Source: an uncultured Prevotella sp.
Lineage (GTDB): Bacteria > Bacteroidota > Bacteroidia > Bacteroidales > Bacteroidaceae
Length of the DNA stretch: 64,000 bases
Assembly: GCA_900319905.1 (NCBI GenBank)
Contig: ONQB01000008.1
Location: forward strand, 16,014-80,013
Direction of reading: 5' to 3'
Both the position numbers and the translations under genes were made by a program. Positions 27,549-36,052 of the stretch are shown one piece after another. How positions within the stretch are numbered: the first letter of the stretch is position 1; the number at the start of each line of letters is the position of its first letter. The notes below the pieces were generated by a model. It saw nothing but the letters and a program-made list of their open reading frames with translations, had not been told where the DNA came from and made no database searches.

Positions 27549-27742
27549 CTTCTATGGATGGGAACTGCGTGATGGAATGTCTACTATCGTAACGATTCCA
27601 AGGCTCCGTATTATAAACTTCTCTTGGCAAGAGTATCTTTGATATAATTCAATATAACGACTTAAAATGCGAATACAAACTAATAATTGCAAAATAACCC
27701 AACATTCTTAACACTTAAATGTTAACCAATTAAGATTTTACC

Positions 27743-27750
27743 TATCTTTG
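27743..27750 (+). promoter_or_regulatory. -7 box of rprX, 4 nt from the start codon
   Basis: TATCTTTG ends 4 nt before the ATG at 27755. In Bacteroidetes promoters transcription starts a few bases after this box, so the mRNA would be leaderless or nearly so. Confidence 0.6.
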
Positions 27751-27754
27751 CGGC

Positions 27755-29305
27755 ATGAAGAAGAAAACAATATGGACCATCGCCATCATCATGGGATTGT
27801 CCTTTGTGATATTGCTTGGTTTGCAGCTCACTTACATCCGTGAGATGGCCAACATGAAGAAGGAGCAGTTTGACGAAAGTGTCAACCGCGCCCTTTATCA
27901 GGCCTCTCGTAATCTTGAGCTCAACGAAACCCTGCGTTACTTGGAACGGGATATCCATTCATCGGAAAAAACCAATGCCAAGACCGTAGGCAAAGACAGT
28001 GCAACTATGGTCAATAAAGCCGATGACGCTGATGATTACTTGAATGAACGTAATGGTGGATTTGTCACTTTCAAGTTAAAGACTATGGCTTCCAAGCCTG
28101 TCAACATCCCCAAGGCGATGATTCTCCGCAACGACCGCTATTCTAATAATGAGGCCAGCCGGTCATTGCAGGAGATTGTGAAAAACCGATATGTCTATCA
28201 GAAGTCGTTGCTCGACGAGGTGTTGATGAATATGCTTTATTCTACTTCTGACAAACCGTTGCAGCAGCGTGTCAACTTCAAGATACTAGATCAGGATATC
28301 AAAGCTGAGCTTATTAACAATGGCATCAATATCCCATATCATTTCACGGTGAGCACACAAGACGGACGTGAGGTTTATCGTTGTCCGGACTATACCGATG
28401 AGGGTGCGGATTTCACTTACACACAGACCCTCTATCGTAATGAGGCTCCGTCGCGGATGGGTATCCTGCGGGTTCATTTCCCCGACATCAACAGCTATAT
28501 CTTCTCCAGCATCCGGTTTATGATACCAAGTGTGGTGTTCACGCTCATTTTGCTTATCACCTTTATCTTTACCATTGTGGTCATCTTCCGTCAGAAGCGA
28601 TACAGTGAGATAAAAAATGACTTCATCAACAACATGACGCATGAGTTGAAAACACCTATCGCCAGTATCTCTCTTGCCGCGCAGATGCTCAATGACGACT
28701 CGGTGCCAAAGTCGGAGAAGATGATGAAGCATCTCGTGGGTGTGGTTAGTGATGAGACCAAGCGCCTCCGATTCCTCGTGGAGAAAGTACTACAGATGTC
28801 GATGTTCGACCGTAAAAAGTCATCGTTTAAGAAAAAGCGTCTCGATCTAAACGAGATGGTGGAGACGATTGCCAACTCCTTTTCACTGCGTGTGGAGCAT
28901 ACGGGTGGTAAAATCAATGTTGACATTGAGGCTGTGGATTCGACCATTTATGTGGATGAGGTCAATTTCCAGAATGTAATCTTCAATCTGATGGATAATG
29001 CCGTCAAATACCGTAAGCCCGACAAGCCGCTTGACGTGACGCTGAAGACCTGGAACGATGATAAGTGGCTGTACTTGTCGGTCAGTGACACTGGCCTCGG
29101 CATGAAAAAGGAAGACCAGAAAAAGATCTTTGAGAAGTTCTACCGAGTGCATACTGGCAATGTGCACGATGTCAAGGGATTCGGTTTGGGACTTGCTTAT
29201 GTGAAAAAGGTAGTTGACCTGCATGGAGGCGACATTAAGGTGGACAGTGAACTGGGTAAAGGGACGACGTTTACCATGAAGCTGCCTGTCATTAAGGATG
29301 AATAA
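27755..29305 (+). CDS. rprX: Sensor histidine kinase RprX
   Basis: A 516-residue membrane kinase. TM1 (about 7-26) and TM2 (about 246-269) bracket a periplasmic sensor domain of about 220 residues. The cytoplasmic part has a HisKA domain with the phosphoacceptor His296 in NNMTHELKTP, then a HATPase domain with N box NLMDNAVKYR, G1 DTGLGM and G2 GFGLGLAYV. It pairs with the regulator gene 114 bp downstream; both match the Bacteroides RprX/RprY system. The signal sensed is unknown. Starting at a later Met would remove TM1, so the ATG at 27755 is used. Confidence 0.9.
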   Translation: MKKKTIWTIAIIMGLSFVILLGLQLTYIREMANMKKEQFDESVNRALYQASRNLELNETLRYLERDIHSSEKTNAKTVGKDSATMVNKADDADDYLNERNGGFVTFKLKTMASKPVNIPKAMILRNDRYSNNEASRSLQEIVKNRYVYQKSLLDEVLMNMLYSTSDKPLQQRVNFKILDQDIKAELINNGINIPYHFTVSTQDGREVYRCPDYTDEGADFTYTQTLYRNEAPSRMGILRVHFPDINSYIFSSIRFMIPSVVFTLILLITFIFTIVVIFRQKRYSEIKNDFINNMTHELKTPIASISLAAQMLNDDSVPKSEKMMKHLVGVVSDETKRLRFLVEKVLQMSMFDRKKSSFKKKRLDLNEMVETIANSFSLRVEHTGGKINVDIEAVDSTIYVDEVNFQNVIFNLMDNAVKYRKPDKPLDVTLKTWNDDKWLYLSVSDTGLGMKKEDQKKIFEKFYRVHTGNVHDVKGFGLGLAYVKKVVDLHGGDIKVDSELGKGTTFTMKLPVIKDE

Positions 29306-29419
29306 TCAAATAAAGACAAATAGTAATAAATTATTAGTATAACTACGCCAAACGACCACTGGATAGTCAGTCATGCAGATGATAAGGCTCGAGTGGCGTG
29401 AGGCCAAAACTTTACAATT

Positions 29420-30118
29420 ATGGACGAGAAAACTAAGATTTTGCTTTGTGAGGATGACGAGAATCTGGGCACATTGCTTTGCGAGTACCTTATCGCCAAA
29501 GGCTTCGATGCAACGCTCTGCCCTGATGGCGAGGTAGGTTTCCGTGAGTTCCAGAAGGATAAGTACGACATCTGTATTCTCGATGTGATGATGCCGAAGA
29601 AGGATGGCTTCTCACTGGCACAGGACATCCGCCAGATCAACTCTCAGGTGCCTATCGTCTTCCTTACTGCTAAGACGCAGAAGGAGGATGTGCTGGAAGG
29701 CTTCGACAAGGGCGCTGACGATTATATCACTAAGCCGTTCTCTATGGAGGAGCTGGTGAAGCGTGTGGAGGCAATTCTTCGTCGTGTGCGTGGCAAGCGC
29801 AACCGTGAGAGTACAAAGTACAAGATTGGCCGTTACACTTTTGACACGCAGAAGCAACTGCTCTCCATTGGTGACAAGCAGACAAAGCTGACAACCAAGG
29901 AGAACGAATTGCTGGCGCTGCTCTGTTCTCATGCCAATGAGATCTTGAAGCGTAACGATGCACTGCGAACCATATGGATTGACGATAACTACTTCAATGC
30001 ACGTTCTATGGACGTCTACATCACCAAGCTGCGTAAGCACCTTAAAGAAGACGACCAAGTGGAAATCATCAATATCCACGGCCAGGGTTACAAGCTCATA
30101 ATTCCTGATGAGGAGTAA
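29420..30118 (+). CDS. rprY: Response regulator RprY
   Basis: A 232-residue OmpR/PhoB-type regulator. The receiver domain (1-120) has the acidic pair EDDE near the N terminus, the phosphoacceptor Asp55 in LDVMMPKKDG, a Thr in FLTAKT and Lys in ITKPFS. The winged-helix DNA-binding domain (about 130-230) ends INIHGQGYKLIIPD. It closely resembles Bacteroides RprY, which binds promoters of sodium-transport and stress genes. It lies downstream of its kinase gene and upstream of a strong terminator, so the pair is one operon. Confidence 0.94.
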   Translation: MDEKTKILLCEDDENLGTLLCEYLIAKGFDATLCPDGEVGFREFQKDKYDICILDVMMPKKDGFSLAQDIRQINSQVPIVFLTAKTQKEDVLEGFDKGADDYITKPFSMEELVKRVEAILRRVRGKRNRESTKYKIGRYTFDTQKQLLSIGDKQTKLTTKENELLALLCSHANEILKRNDALRTIWIDDNYFNARSMDVYITKLRKHLKEDDQVEIINIHGQGYKLIIPDEE

Positions 30119-30178
30119 TGTGGCATGTAACTAAGGGATTTGTCCGTTGACGAATACCATTAGGTATTAATTTATAAC

Positions 30179-30223
30179 CAACAAGGGTAGCGAGGAAATA
30201 TGTTTTCTTCGCTACCCTTGTTG
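30179..30223. terminator. Terminator of rprXY
   Basis: CAACAAGGGTAGCGA (30179-30193) pairs perfectly with 30209-30223, giving a 15-bp stem with a 15-nt loop. It stands between two converging units. Confidence 0.85.
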
Positions 30224-30263
30224 TCGTTTCTTTCGTCAATGACTCTTCGATGGATGTTTCATG

Positions 30264-31217
30264 CTACAAAGATTCGATTTCGCTCGCCGACATGCCTGTA
30301 ACCTTACAAATACTCTCTATGGGAATGCCCAAGCCCTTCATTGCTTTGGCATTCTTTATTCTTTCATCCATGACACCCAGTTCGTGTCCTTCTTTTCTGC
30401 CTACTTTTCTGCCTTCTTCTCTACCTACTTTTCTGCCTTCTTCCACTCCTTCTTGATGTCCCTCCTCGCGTCCTTCTTTATATCCTTCTTTCTTTCCATC
30501 GGAAAATCCATGACGACGGGCACTGTTGTAATAGGTGCGTTCTGTGCGCACAATATCCCAAAACTTGTCGTATCCTTCCAACTGTGCGGGAGAATAAGAG
30601 GACTCCTCAAGAATATCCACAGCCTTCTTTACCTCCGGATTGTCAAGAAATTCCTGAGGCACCTTCTCTGCGTTACCCATCTCAGTGAGATAACGGAGCC
30701 ATAGAACTTCCATCTTCTTTTCAGAAAAGCTTTGTGGCTTGAACTTTGGGAGTTCCACAAAGATCAGATGAAGTCCTTCGATAATCTTCTCCGGATGGTC
30801 TATATTGGCTACCGCATATTGGTGGTAGTAGTTGGGTAACTCGCGCTCGAATACCTCGTTGACGAGGTTCAGAGAATAGACAGGCTGAAGAAGCTCATAG
30901 TTCACATGCTTGTCCAACTGCCGCACATAAGCTTTGGAGGCATTAAACAAAACGCGCTGTTTGAACTCTTCCGACCATATCATCTGCATCTCTACAAGAA
31001 ACTGACGGCCTTTCTCATCTTTACATCTGACATCGACGATACTGTTTTTTTTCAGCGGATTGTCAGGAACAAGTTCTATGGGGATATATTCCACACTCTT
31101 GATGAGATGGTCTTTGTCAAGAGGCAGAAGAGCATTAAGCAAGCTGATAACTAGGTCGGGATGCTCGCCAAAGACTCGTTTGAATGTAAGGTCGGCACGT
31201 GGATCTAAGTATTTCAT
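30264..31217 (-). CDS. Rpn-type PD-(D/E)XK nuclease family protein
   Basis: A 317-residue protein of the Rpn/PD-(D/E)XK transposase-like family (start MKYLDPRADLTFKRVFGEHP). The nuclease core shows D62 in SIVDVRCKDEKG and E76-x-Q78 in FLVEMQM, as expected for the motif. Residues about 238-290 form a charged glycine-rich tail of EGxxxG-type steps (GRKVGREEGRKVGRKEG), encoded by a 24-bp direct repeat. Rpn proteins promote RecA-independent recombination, and RpnA-type genes in enterobacteria also encode a C-terminal antitoxin from an internal start and act against phage. Whether that holds here is open. It is a single gene with its own -7 box. Confidence 0.85.
   Translation of the reverse strand: MKYLDPRADLTFKRVFGEHPDLVISLLNALLPLDKDHLIKSVEYIPIELVPDNPLKKNSIVDVRCKDEKGRQFLVEMQMIWSEEFKQRVLFNASKAYVRQLDKHVNYELLQPVYSLNLVNEVFERELPNYYHQYAVANIDHPEKIIEGLHLIFVELPKFKPQSFSEKKMEVLWLRYLTEMGNAEKVPQEFLDNPEVKKAVDILEESSYSPAQLEGYDKFWDIVRTERTYYNSARRHGFSDGKKEGYKEGREEGHQEGVEEGRKVGREEGRKVGRKEGHELGVMDERIKNAKAMKGLGIPIESICKVTGMSASEIESL
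30401..30448. repeat. 24-bp direct repeat in Rpn gene
   Basis: Two near-identical 24-bp copies (30401-30424, 30425-30448), each beginning CTACTTTTCTGCCTTCTTC. They encode the repeated octad GRKVGREE/GRKVGRKE in the tail. The period is a multiple of 3, so copy number could change without loss of frame. Confidence 0.8.
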
Positions 31218-31234
31218 AAGCGTATTCTTTTTTG

Positions 31235-31242
31235 CAAAGATA
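31235..31242 (-). promoter_or_regulatory. -7 box of the Rpn gene
   Basis: Reads TATCTTTG on the minus strand, 17 nt before the ATG at 31217. Confidence 0.55.
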
Positions 31243-31432
31243 ATATATTTTCATAAAAGAGGGCTCTTTGATAGCAAAATATTATCAACATTGGGTTAAT
31301 AATGCTTCGATGAGGACCATGAAAGCCAATAACAGGACTTTTACTGCTACGGCTACGGGTGAGATTGTTCGAAGTTTGACGGCCTTGTAGTATGTATCCA
31401 TCACCAATATTGATGATTTTCATGGATTTACG

Positions 31433-31463
31433 TTGTGGCTTCCAGCTTTTTTCCTTATATTTG
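31433..31463 (+). promoter_or_regulatory. Promoter of the Nramp gene
   Basis: TTG at 31433-31435, 20 bp, TATATTTG at 31456-31463, 8 nt before the ATG at 31472. This rejects the longer frame from 31433. The sequence between 31243 and 31432 shows no gene. Confidence 0.6.
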
Positions 31464-31471
31464 CCAACGTT

Positions 31472-32731
31472 ATGAACATATTCAAGGAACTCAAGAGTCA
31501 TACCCACCCTCATGTGTTGGGTGCACTCGACATCTTCAAATACATCGGTCCCGGACTACTTGTCACCGTGGGCTTCATCGATCCAGGTAACTGGGCCAGT
31601 AACTTCGCAGCTGGTTCGGAGTATGGTTATGCGTTGTTGTGGGTGGTTACGCTCTCTACCATCATGCTTATTGCCCTGCAGCACAATGTAGCCCATTTGG
31701 GCATTGTCACCGGCTTGTGTCTGAGTGAGGCGGCAGTGAAATACACGCCAAGTTGGGTGGGGCGCCCCATCGTTGCCAGTGCCGTCCTCGCCAGTGTTTC
31801 TACCTCGTTGGCCGAGATTCTCGGTGGTGCCATTGCCTTACAGATGCTATTTGGCATCTCGATTCCTGCTGGAGCTCTATTGGTCACCATGACTGTACTG
31901 ATTCTGCTTTTCACCAACTCTTATAAGAAGATCGAGCGGGCCGTTATTGGCTTTGTGTCTGTCATTGGTCTGTCGTTTATCTACGAGCTGTTTCTGGTCC
32001 ATATCGATTGGGGGGAGGCAGCGCGTTCAGCAGTCGTGCCGTCGGTGCCCCATGGTTCGTTGCTCATCATCATGAGCGTGCTCGGTGCCGTGGTCATGCC
32101 CCACAACCTTTTTCTTCACTCCGAGGTGATACAAAGCCGCGAGATCAATCTGAAGGGCGACGACCGCATCCGCCACATGTTGAAATACGAGTTTGTCGAT
32201 ACGCTCTTCTCTATGCTTGTGGGCTGGGCTATCAACTCGGCCATGATTCTTCTGGCGGCCTCCACGTTCTTCACGCGGGGCGAACATGTTGACGACCTGG
32301 CACAAGCCAATGCTATGCTTGCCCCGCTCTTAGGCAACAACGCCTCTAACATCTTCGCCCTGGCCCTGCTTTTAGCTGGCATCTCGAGTACCATTACCAG
32401 CGGGATGGCTGCGGGTAGTATTTTCTCAGGATTGTTCAGCGAGTCGTACAATGCCAAGGATCCGCACTCCATAGTTGGTGTGGTGCTGTCATTGGGACTG
32501 GCCATGCTGCTCATCCTGTTTATCGGCAATCCATTTAAGGGGCTCATCATCTCACAGATGGTGCTGAGCTTGCAGTTACCCTTCACGGTGTTTCTGCAAG
32601 TAAGCCTTACTTCGTCAAAGCGTGTCATGGGTAAATACGCCAACAAACCTTGGAATACAGTGTTCCTTTATAGCTTGGCCGGTATTGTCACCGCCCTCAA
32701 TATTTGGCTGCTGGTTTCGGAGTTGGCGTGA
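31472..32731 (+). CDS. Nramp-family divalent metal transporter
   Basis: A 419-residue inner-membrane protein with about 11 membrane helices. The metal-binding DPGN of helix 1 is at residues 37-40 (GFIDPGNWASN), and the helix 6 signature MPHNLFLHS is intact. These residues coordinate Mn2+ or Fe2+ in Nramp transporters, with proton coupling. It is most likely an MntH-like importer, though a related magnesium or iron role cannot be excluded. No MntR- or Fur-like operator was recognised. It is a single gene. Confidence 0.9.
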   Translation: MNIFKELKSHTHPHVLGALDIFKYIGPGLLVTVGFIDPGNWASNFAAGSEYGYALLWVVTLSTIMLIALQHNVAHLGIVTGLCLSEAAVKYTPSWVGRPIVASAVLASVSTSLAEILGGAIALQMLFGISIPAGALLVTMTVLILLFTNSYKKIERAVIGFVSVIGLSFIYELFLVHIDWGEAARSAVVPSVPHGSLLIIMSVLGAVVMPHNLFLHSEVIQSREINLKGDDRIRHMLKYEFVDTLFSMLVGWAINSAMILLAASTFFTRGEHVDDLAQANAMLAPLLGNNASNIFALALLLAGISSTITSGMAAGSIFSGLFSESYNAKDPHSIVGVVLSLGLAMLLILFIGNPFKGLIISQMVLSLQLPFTVFLQVSLTSSKRVMGKYANKPWNTVFLYSLAGIVTALNIWLLVSELA

Positions 32732-32831
32732 GGCTTGACCATAGCTGTCAATCAACACTAGATATTATGAATTGGTGTTATTCCATATTTGGATGTGAAG
32801 CTTTATTAGACATACTAATAATTAAAACATA

Positions 32832-33386
32832 ATGAAGAAAATCTTATTTGTGATTGGCTCCCTGCGAAAGCAAAGTTTCAATCGCGAGGTGAGCGAATTG
32901 GCAAAAGGCCTGCTACAGCACAAGGCCGAAGTGACTGAATTGAACTACTCTGATGTTCCGATGATGAACCAAGACATTGAGTTCCCTGCTCCGAAAGCTG
33001 TTGCCGATGTGCGGCGTGCGGTGGGAGAGGCAGACGGCGTGTGGATATTCTCGCCTGAGTACAACTATTCCTATCCCGGTCATTTGAAGAACCTCATCGA
33101 CTGGTTGTCGCGTCCCGTTGATCCAGTTGATCGTACAGCACCCACAGTGCTTGTTGGTAAGAAGTTTACGCTCACTGGGGCGGGAGGCAAGTTGGCTACG
33201 GCTGGTTGCCGTAAGCAGCTCACCACGTTGCTGACAGTGTTGAAGGCAGATGTGATGGTCGAGGGACAGACAGGCATTGCTCTTAACTTAGAGGCATGGA
33301 CCGAGGGCCGTATGATTCTAACAGAGGAGCAGAAGGCACTGCTTGCGCAGCAAGCAAGTAAGTTCCTGGAGTTCTTGGACAAATAA
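32832..33386 (+). CDS. NADPH-dependent FMN reductase family protein
   Basis: A 184-residue flavodoxin-fold protein. The phosphate-binding loop is GSLRKQSFNRE (about 9-19) and the family signature is SPEYNYSYPGHLKNLIDWLSR (about 74-94), which lines the FMN. Such enzymes reduce FMN, quinones or azo and chromate compounds with NADPH. The physiological substrate is unknown. It ends at a hairpin plus T-run and is probably transcribed alone; only a weak -7-like CATATTTG lies upstream. Confidence 0.88.
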   Translation: MKKILFVIGSLRKQSFNREVSELAKGLLQHKAEVTELNYSDVPMMNQDIEFPAPKAVADVRRAVGEADGVWIFSPEYNYSYPGHLKNLIDWLSRPVDPVDRTAPTVLVGKKFTLTGAGGKLATAGCRKQLTTLLTVLKADVMVEGQTGIALNLEAWTEGRMILTEEQKALLAQQASKFLEFLDK

Positions 33387-33413
33387 ATTAGACGAGACTC
33401 TGTGGCGGGAAGT

Positions 33414-33454
33414 TCAGAAGTTTGGACTCTCCGACTTCTGATTCTTTTTTTTTT
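33414..33454 (+). terminator. Terminator after the FMN reductase gene
   Basis: TCAGAAGT..GGA and TCCGACTTCTGA form a stem of about 11 bp followed by a run of 10 or more T. The arm resembles the TTCAGAAGTCCGGA segment inside the MITE-like elements, so it may be a remnant of one. Confidence 0.7.
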
Positions 33455-33518
33455 CTTGCCGTTTCTTGTAGTTTTTCGGCAAGGAGTGCGTCTAAAGGTC
33501 GTACAAAACAAAAGAATA

Positions 33519-34016
33519 ATGAAAGCAACCCTATCTACAGAACATCAGTTTGCCCAGTTCATCAAAGAGCAGAAGACCACCGTCTACACAGTATGCTATA
33601 TGTTCTCCAAAGACGAAGACGAGGTGGCTGACCTTTTCCAAGAGGTATTGGTCAACCTATGGAAGGGCTTCGAAAGCTTCCAAGGGCGCTGTAATCCTCG
33701 CACATGGGTCTATCGTGTAAGCCTGAACACATGCATCTCGACAGAGCGCAAACGACGTCACCGGAAGAGCGTGCCGCTGACGATGGACATCAACCTCTTT
33801 GCTGACAAGGACGAGGACACGCGGCAGGTGCAGTTGCTCCGTAACCGTATCTCGCGTCTCGGCCCCTTCGACCGTGCCATTGTCCTGCTCTGGCTTGAGA
33901 ACATGAGCTACGAGGAGATAGGGCAGGTGGTGGGCATCACGGCCAAGAATGTCTCCGTCCGACTCTATCGCATCAAGGAACAGTTGAAGCAGATGAGCGA
34001 CGAGACGCACGAGTAA
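33519..34016 (+). CDS. ECF-type RNA polymerase sigma factor
   Basis: A 165-residue sigma-70 family factor with only regions 2 and 4. Region 2 (about 15-85) contains DEVADLFQEVLVNLWKGFESF and the promoter-melting stretch PRTWVYRVSLNTC; region 4 (about 110-160) contains YEEIGQVVGITAKNVSVRLYRIK. It would direct RNA polymerase to a small regulon. The frame opens at 33402, but the family start MKATLSTEHQFAQFI at 33519 is chosen. The next gene, 40 bp downstream, encodes a membrane protein that is the likely regulator of its activity. Confidence 0.88.
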   Translation: MKATLSTEHQFAQFIKEQKTTVYTVCYMFSKDEDEVADLFQEVLVNLWKGFESFQGRCNPRTWVYRVSLNTCISTERKRRHRKSVPLTMDINLFADKDEDTRQVQLLRNRISRLGPFDRAIVLLWLENMSYEEIGQVVGITAKNVSVRLYRIKEQLKQMSDETHE

Positions 34017-34056
34017 GCAATATAATTAATGTGTAATCTTCAAAAAAACTACAATT

Positions 34057-34674
34057 ATGAACATACAAGACAATAACACTTTAGAGGAGATGCGCCGTCA
34101 GATGGCTATTCTCCAAGAGAAACTCGATAATGAGACCATCGTCAACGAGCGACTGCTGCGTGAGTCGATGAAGCACAACTACTCCAGTATCAACCGCTAC
34201 CTTAGTCTCGAATCGACAATTTTCCTGCCTATCGTCATCATCGCTTTCCCTATACTTGCCCTTGTCTTCCACCTTTCGTGGTGGCCCGTTATCGCCGTCA
34301 TCTTGCTCTGTGCCGCCGATGTCATCTTCGACTATAAGGTCAGTCATATCAAGGATGAGGCTTTCATGGCCGACGACCTCGTACCCACTGCCCTGCGTCT
34401 GCAGCGTGCCAAGCGGCTCAGTGCCATACAGATGATTGTCACCCTGCCACTGATGATTCTGTGGTTTGCCTGGTTCATCATCGACTTCTTTCAAAGCATA
34501 GATTATCAGGATGAACTGCTTACCGCTTCCGCTTATGGCGGCATCGTCGGTGGCTGCATCGGACTGGTCTGCGGTCTCATCTTTGCCATCCAACTCTATC
34601 GCAAACAGCAAAAGACACGGCAGAGGGTCATCGAACAGATTCAGGGCCTCCTTGGAAAGACAATGGAGGTTTAG
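34057..34674 (+). CDS. Membrane protein paired with ECF sigma factor
   Basis: 205 residues. A coiled-coil-prone N terminus (about 5-45) is followed by four predicted membrane helices in two pairs (about 54-72, 76-94, 124-146, 158-182) and a basic C-terminal tail. I do not recognise a named family. Its place directly after the sigma gene is the usual position of an anti-sigma factor in Bacteroidetes, so the cytoplasmic N-terminal helices may bind the sigma factor. It has no zinc-binding HxxxCxxC motif. Confidence 0.65.
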   Translation: MNIQDNNTLEEMRRQMAILQEKLDNETIVNERLLRESMKHNYSSINRYLSLESTIFLPIVIIAFPILALVFHLSWWPVIAVILLCAADVIFDYKVSHIKDEAFMADDLVPTALRLQRAKRLSAIQMIVTLPLMILWFAWFIIDFFQSIDYQDELLTASAYGGIVGGCIGLVCGLIFAIQLYRKQQKTRQRVIEQIQGLLGKTMEV

Positions 34675-34694
34675 TACCAATTGCACTGAAGCCA

Positions 34695-34848
34695 AATAAA
34701 GTTAACGACCGTTTCACTTAACTGTGGCGGTCGTTTTATTTAACTGTGGCGGTCGTTCCACTTAACTGTGGCGGTCGTTTCACATAATTGTGGCGGTCGT
34801 TTCACTTAACTGAGGCGACCGTTTCACTTTCTCGTGCCGACTGTTCTC
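34695..34848. repeat. 22-bp intergenic tandem array B
   Basis: Seven consecutive 22-bp units: a partial one at 34695, good ones at 34717, 34739, 34761, 34783 and 34805, and a decayed one at 34827. The core is TTAACTGTGGCGGTCGTTTC. Conserved GGCG recurs every 22 bp. The period is not a multiple of 3, so it is not coding. It fills the gap before the winged-helix regulator gene. Confidence 0.9.
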
Positions 34849-34886
34849 TGTTCATGGTTCTCAAAGTGGAAATAGTCTTGAGCCGT

Positions 34887-34899
34887 TGACAATATGTCA
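34887..34899. promoter_or_regulatory. TGTCA inverted repeat upstream of the membrane regulator gene
   Basis: TGACA-ATA-TGTCA is a perfect 5-bp inverted repeat with a 3-bp spacer, 62 bp upstream of the -7 box at 34962. The TGTCA half-site also occurs at 35965-35983. It is a candidate self-regulation site; this is inference. Confidence 0.35.
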
Positions 34900-34961
34900 T
34901 TCCATTCTTACAGGTTGCAAATATTTATTTGCTTTTAGTGATTCTTTTCATGTTTTTGTAT

Positions 34962-34969
34962 TATCTTTG
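34962..34969 (+). promoter_or_regulatory. -7 box of the membrane winged-helix gene
   Basis: TATCTTTG, 30 nt before the ATG at 35000. No TTTG at the usual -33 distance, which would fit an activator-dependent promoter. Confidence 0.6.
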
Positions 34970-34999
34970 CATTGAAAAGCAATCAAAGACTAAAATAAG

Positions 35000-35815
35000 A
35001 TGAGGAAAATGAGTTTTATGGCATGCTTCACATTGTTGGTCGCCACCATCCTTGCTAGCATGCATAGCTATCGGACTGCAGAGGCTGATTTGACGCGCGA
35101 TCTCGATCAGGCGTTGATGCTTACCATGGAGATGAAGACAGCAGATTATATCATGCCGGACACGGTGCGCACTTATCGGTCGTTTATTAAGACGCCTCTG
35201 CTGCGTCAATCCGCTACCTTGTCTTATTGCCTTCCTGATGAGAAACGCTCGACGCTATGCAGCCGTAAGGTATTATTGCGGCATGGTGAAATTCGTTACT
35301 ATCTGCGAGGCTATGCCAACTGCTCAATGGCAACTGTGCTCGGCCTATCCGACCAACGATTGCCAATGATGCTCTCGTTGCTCACTGTTCTTAGTTTCTT
35401 GCTTGCCTGCTCGCCACTTACGAGGAAGCGTAAAGACATAAACCTTTTCATTGCCAAGCCGCAGCCGCTCGCCTCTCCGATTTGTGTCACACCGCAATCG
35501 AAGGCTAATTGTGCCGACGTACAGTCGATAGGCGGATTGGATTATCTTGCTGACAGTCATGACTTTTACTTCTATGGAAAGGAAGTCCACTTCACACCTA
35601 TGCAGCGCCAGTTGATGGAACTTTTCTACCAGTCCAACAGTCACACACTGACCAAACAGGAAATCTGTGATACGCTGTGGCCACGCAAGGTCGATCCCAG
35701 CGAAACGCTCTACACGCTCATCAAACGATTGAAGCAGACACTCACCGATAATGGCTGTCAGTTGCAAATCACTTCTGACAGAGGAAGGGCGTACCGATTA
35801 GGAGTTAGGAATTAG
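35000..35815 (+). CDS. Membrane-anchored winged-helix regulator
   Basis: 271 residues with an unusual plan: TM1 (about 6-22), a periplasmic domain (about 25-112) with several cysteines, TM2 (about 114-134), then a cytoplasmic linker and an OmpR-type winged-helix domain at the C terminus (about 185-268; FTPMQRQLMELFYQ, TKQEICDTLWPRK, ETLYTLIKRLKQTL, GRAYRLGV). There is no receiver or kinase domain, so it would sense an envelope signal and bind DNA while in the membrane, like ToxR or CadC but with the DNA-binding end reversed. Its stop codon lies inside a heptamer repeat. The next gene, an outer-membrane barrel protein, is the likely target. Confidence 0.8.
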   Translation: MRKMSFMACFTLLVATILASMHSYRTAEADLTRDLDQALMLTMEMKTADYIMPDTVRTYRSFIKTPLLRQSATLSYCLPDEKRSTLCSRKVLLRHGEIRYYLRGYANCSMATVLGLSDQRLPMMLSLLTVLSFLLACSPLTRKRKDINLFIAKPQPLASPICVTPQSKANCADVQSIGGLDYLADSHDFYFYGKEVHFTPMQRQLMELFYQSNSHTLTKQEICDTLWPRKVDPSETLYTLIKRLKQTLTDNGCQLQITSDRGRAYRLGVRN

Positions 35816-35919
35816 GAGTTAGGAATTAGGAGTTAGGAGTTAGGAATTAGGAGTTAGGAGTTAGGAATTAGGAGTTGTGAATTAAGAACTAGGAGTTAGG
35901 AGTGGGAGTTAGGAGTTGG
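35798..35919. repeat. Heptamer tandem repeat (TTAGGAG/TTAGGAA)
   Basis: About 16 copies of TTAGGAG or TTAGGAA, alternating, with a few changed units toward the right end. It begins in the last five codons of the winged-helix gene, and the TAG stop is part of a repeat unit. As 7 is not a multiple of 3, each frame meets a TAG soon, so copy-number change would not extend the protein much. Confidence 0.9.
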
Positions 35920-35964
35920 TGCTGACGTAAAGGGTTTTTCTTGGTTTTGGCTTCAATTCCGCCA

Positions 35965-35983
35965 ATTGTCAGACAACTGTCAG
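35965..35983 (+). promoter_or_regulatory. Candidate operator: direct repeat ATTGTCAG/ACTGTCAG
   Basis: ATTGTCAG (35965-35972) and ACTGTCAG (35976-35983) are repeated at an 11-bp step, one helical turn, 34 bp upstream of the -7 box at 36017. OmpR-type winged-helix proteins bind such direct repeats as tandem dimers. The match to the upstream regulator is inferred. Confidence 0.45.
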
Positions 35984-36016
35984 TATCTTTTTTCTCTCCT
36001 TATCACTGTCATTCTT

Positions 36017-36024
36017 TATCTTTG
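36017..36024 (+). promoter_or_regulatory. -7 box of the outer-membrane barrel gene
   Basis: TATCTTTG, 28 nt before the ATG at 36053, with no TTTG at -33. Confidence 0.6.
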
Positions 36025-36052
36025 CATCTGAAAACAAAATGTAGAAGCAAAG

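Noticed and set aside
27634-27641. Additional promoter box (TATCTTTG) upstream of rprX
   Set aside because: No -33 element at the right distance, and a better placed box lies at 27743; kept only as a note.
34695-34848. CRISPR array
   Set aside because: The units are contiguous and degenerate with no unique spacers and no cas genes nearby; the same holds for the arrays at 13850 and 55216.
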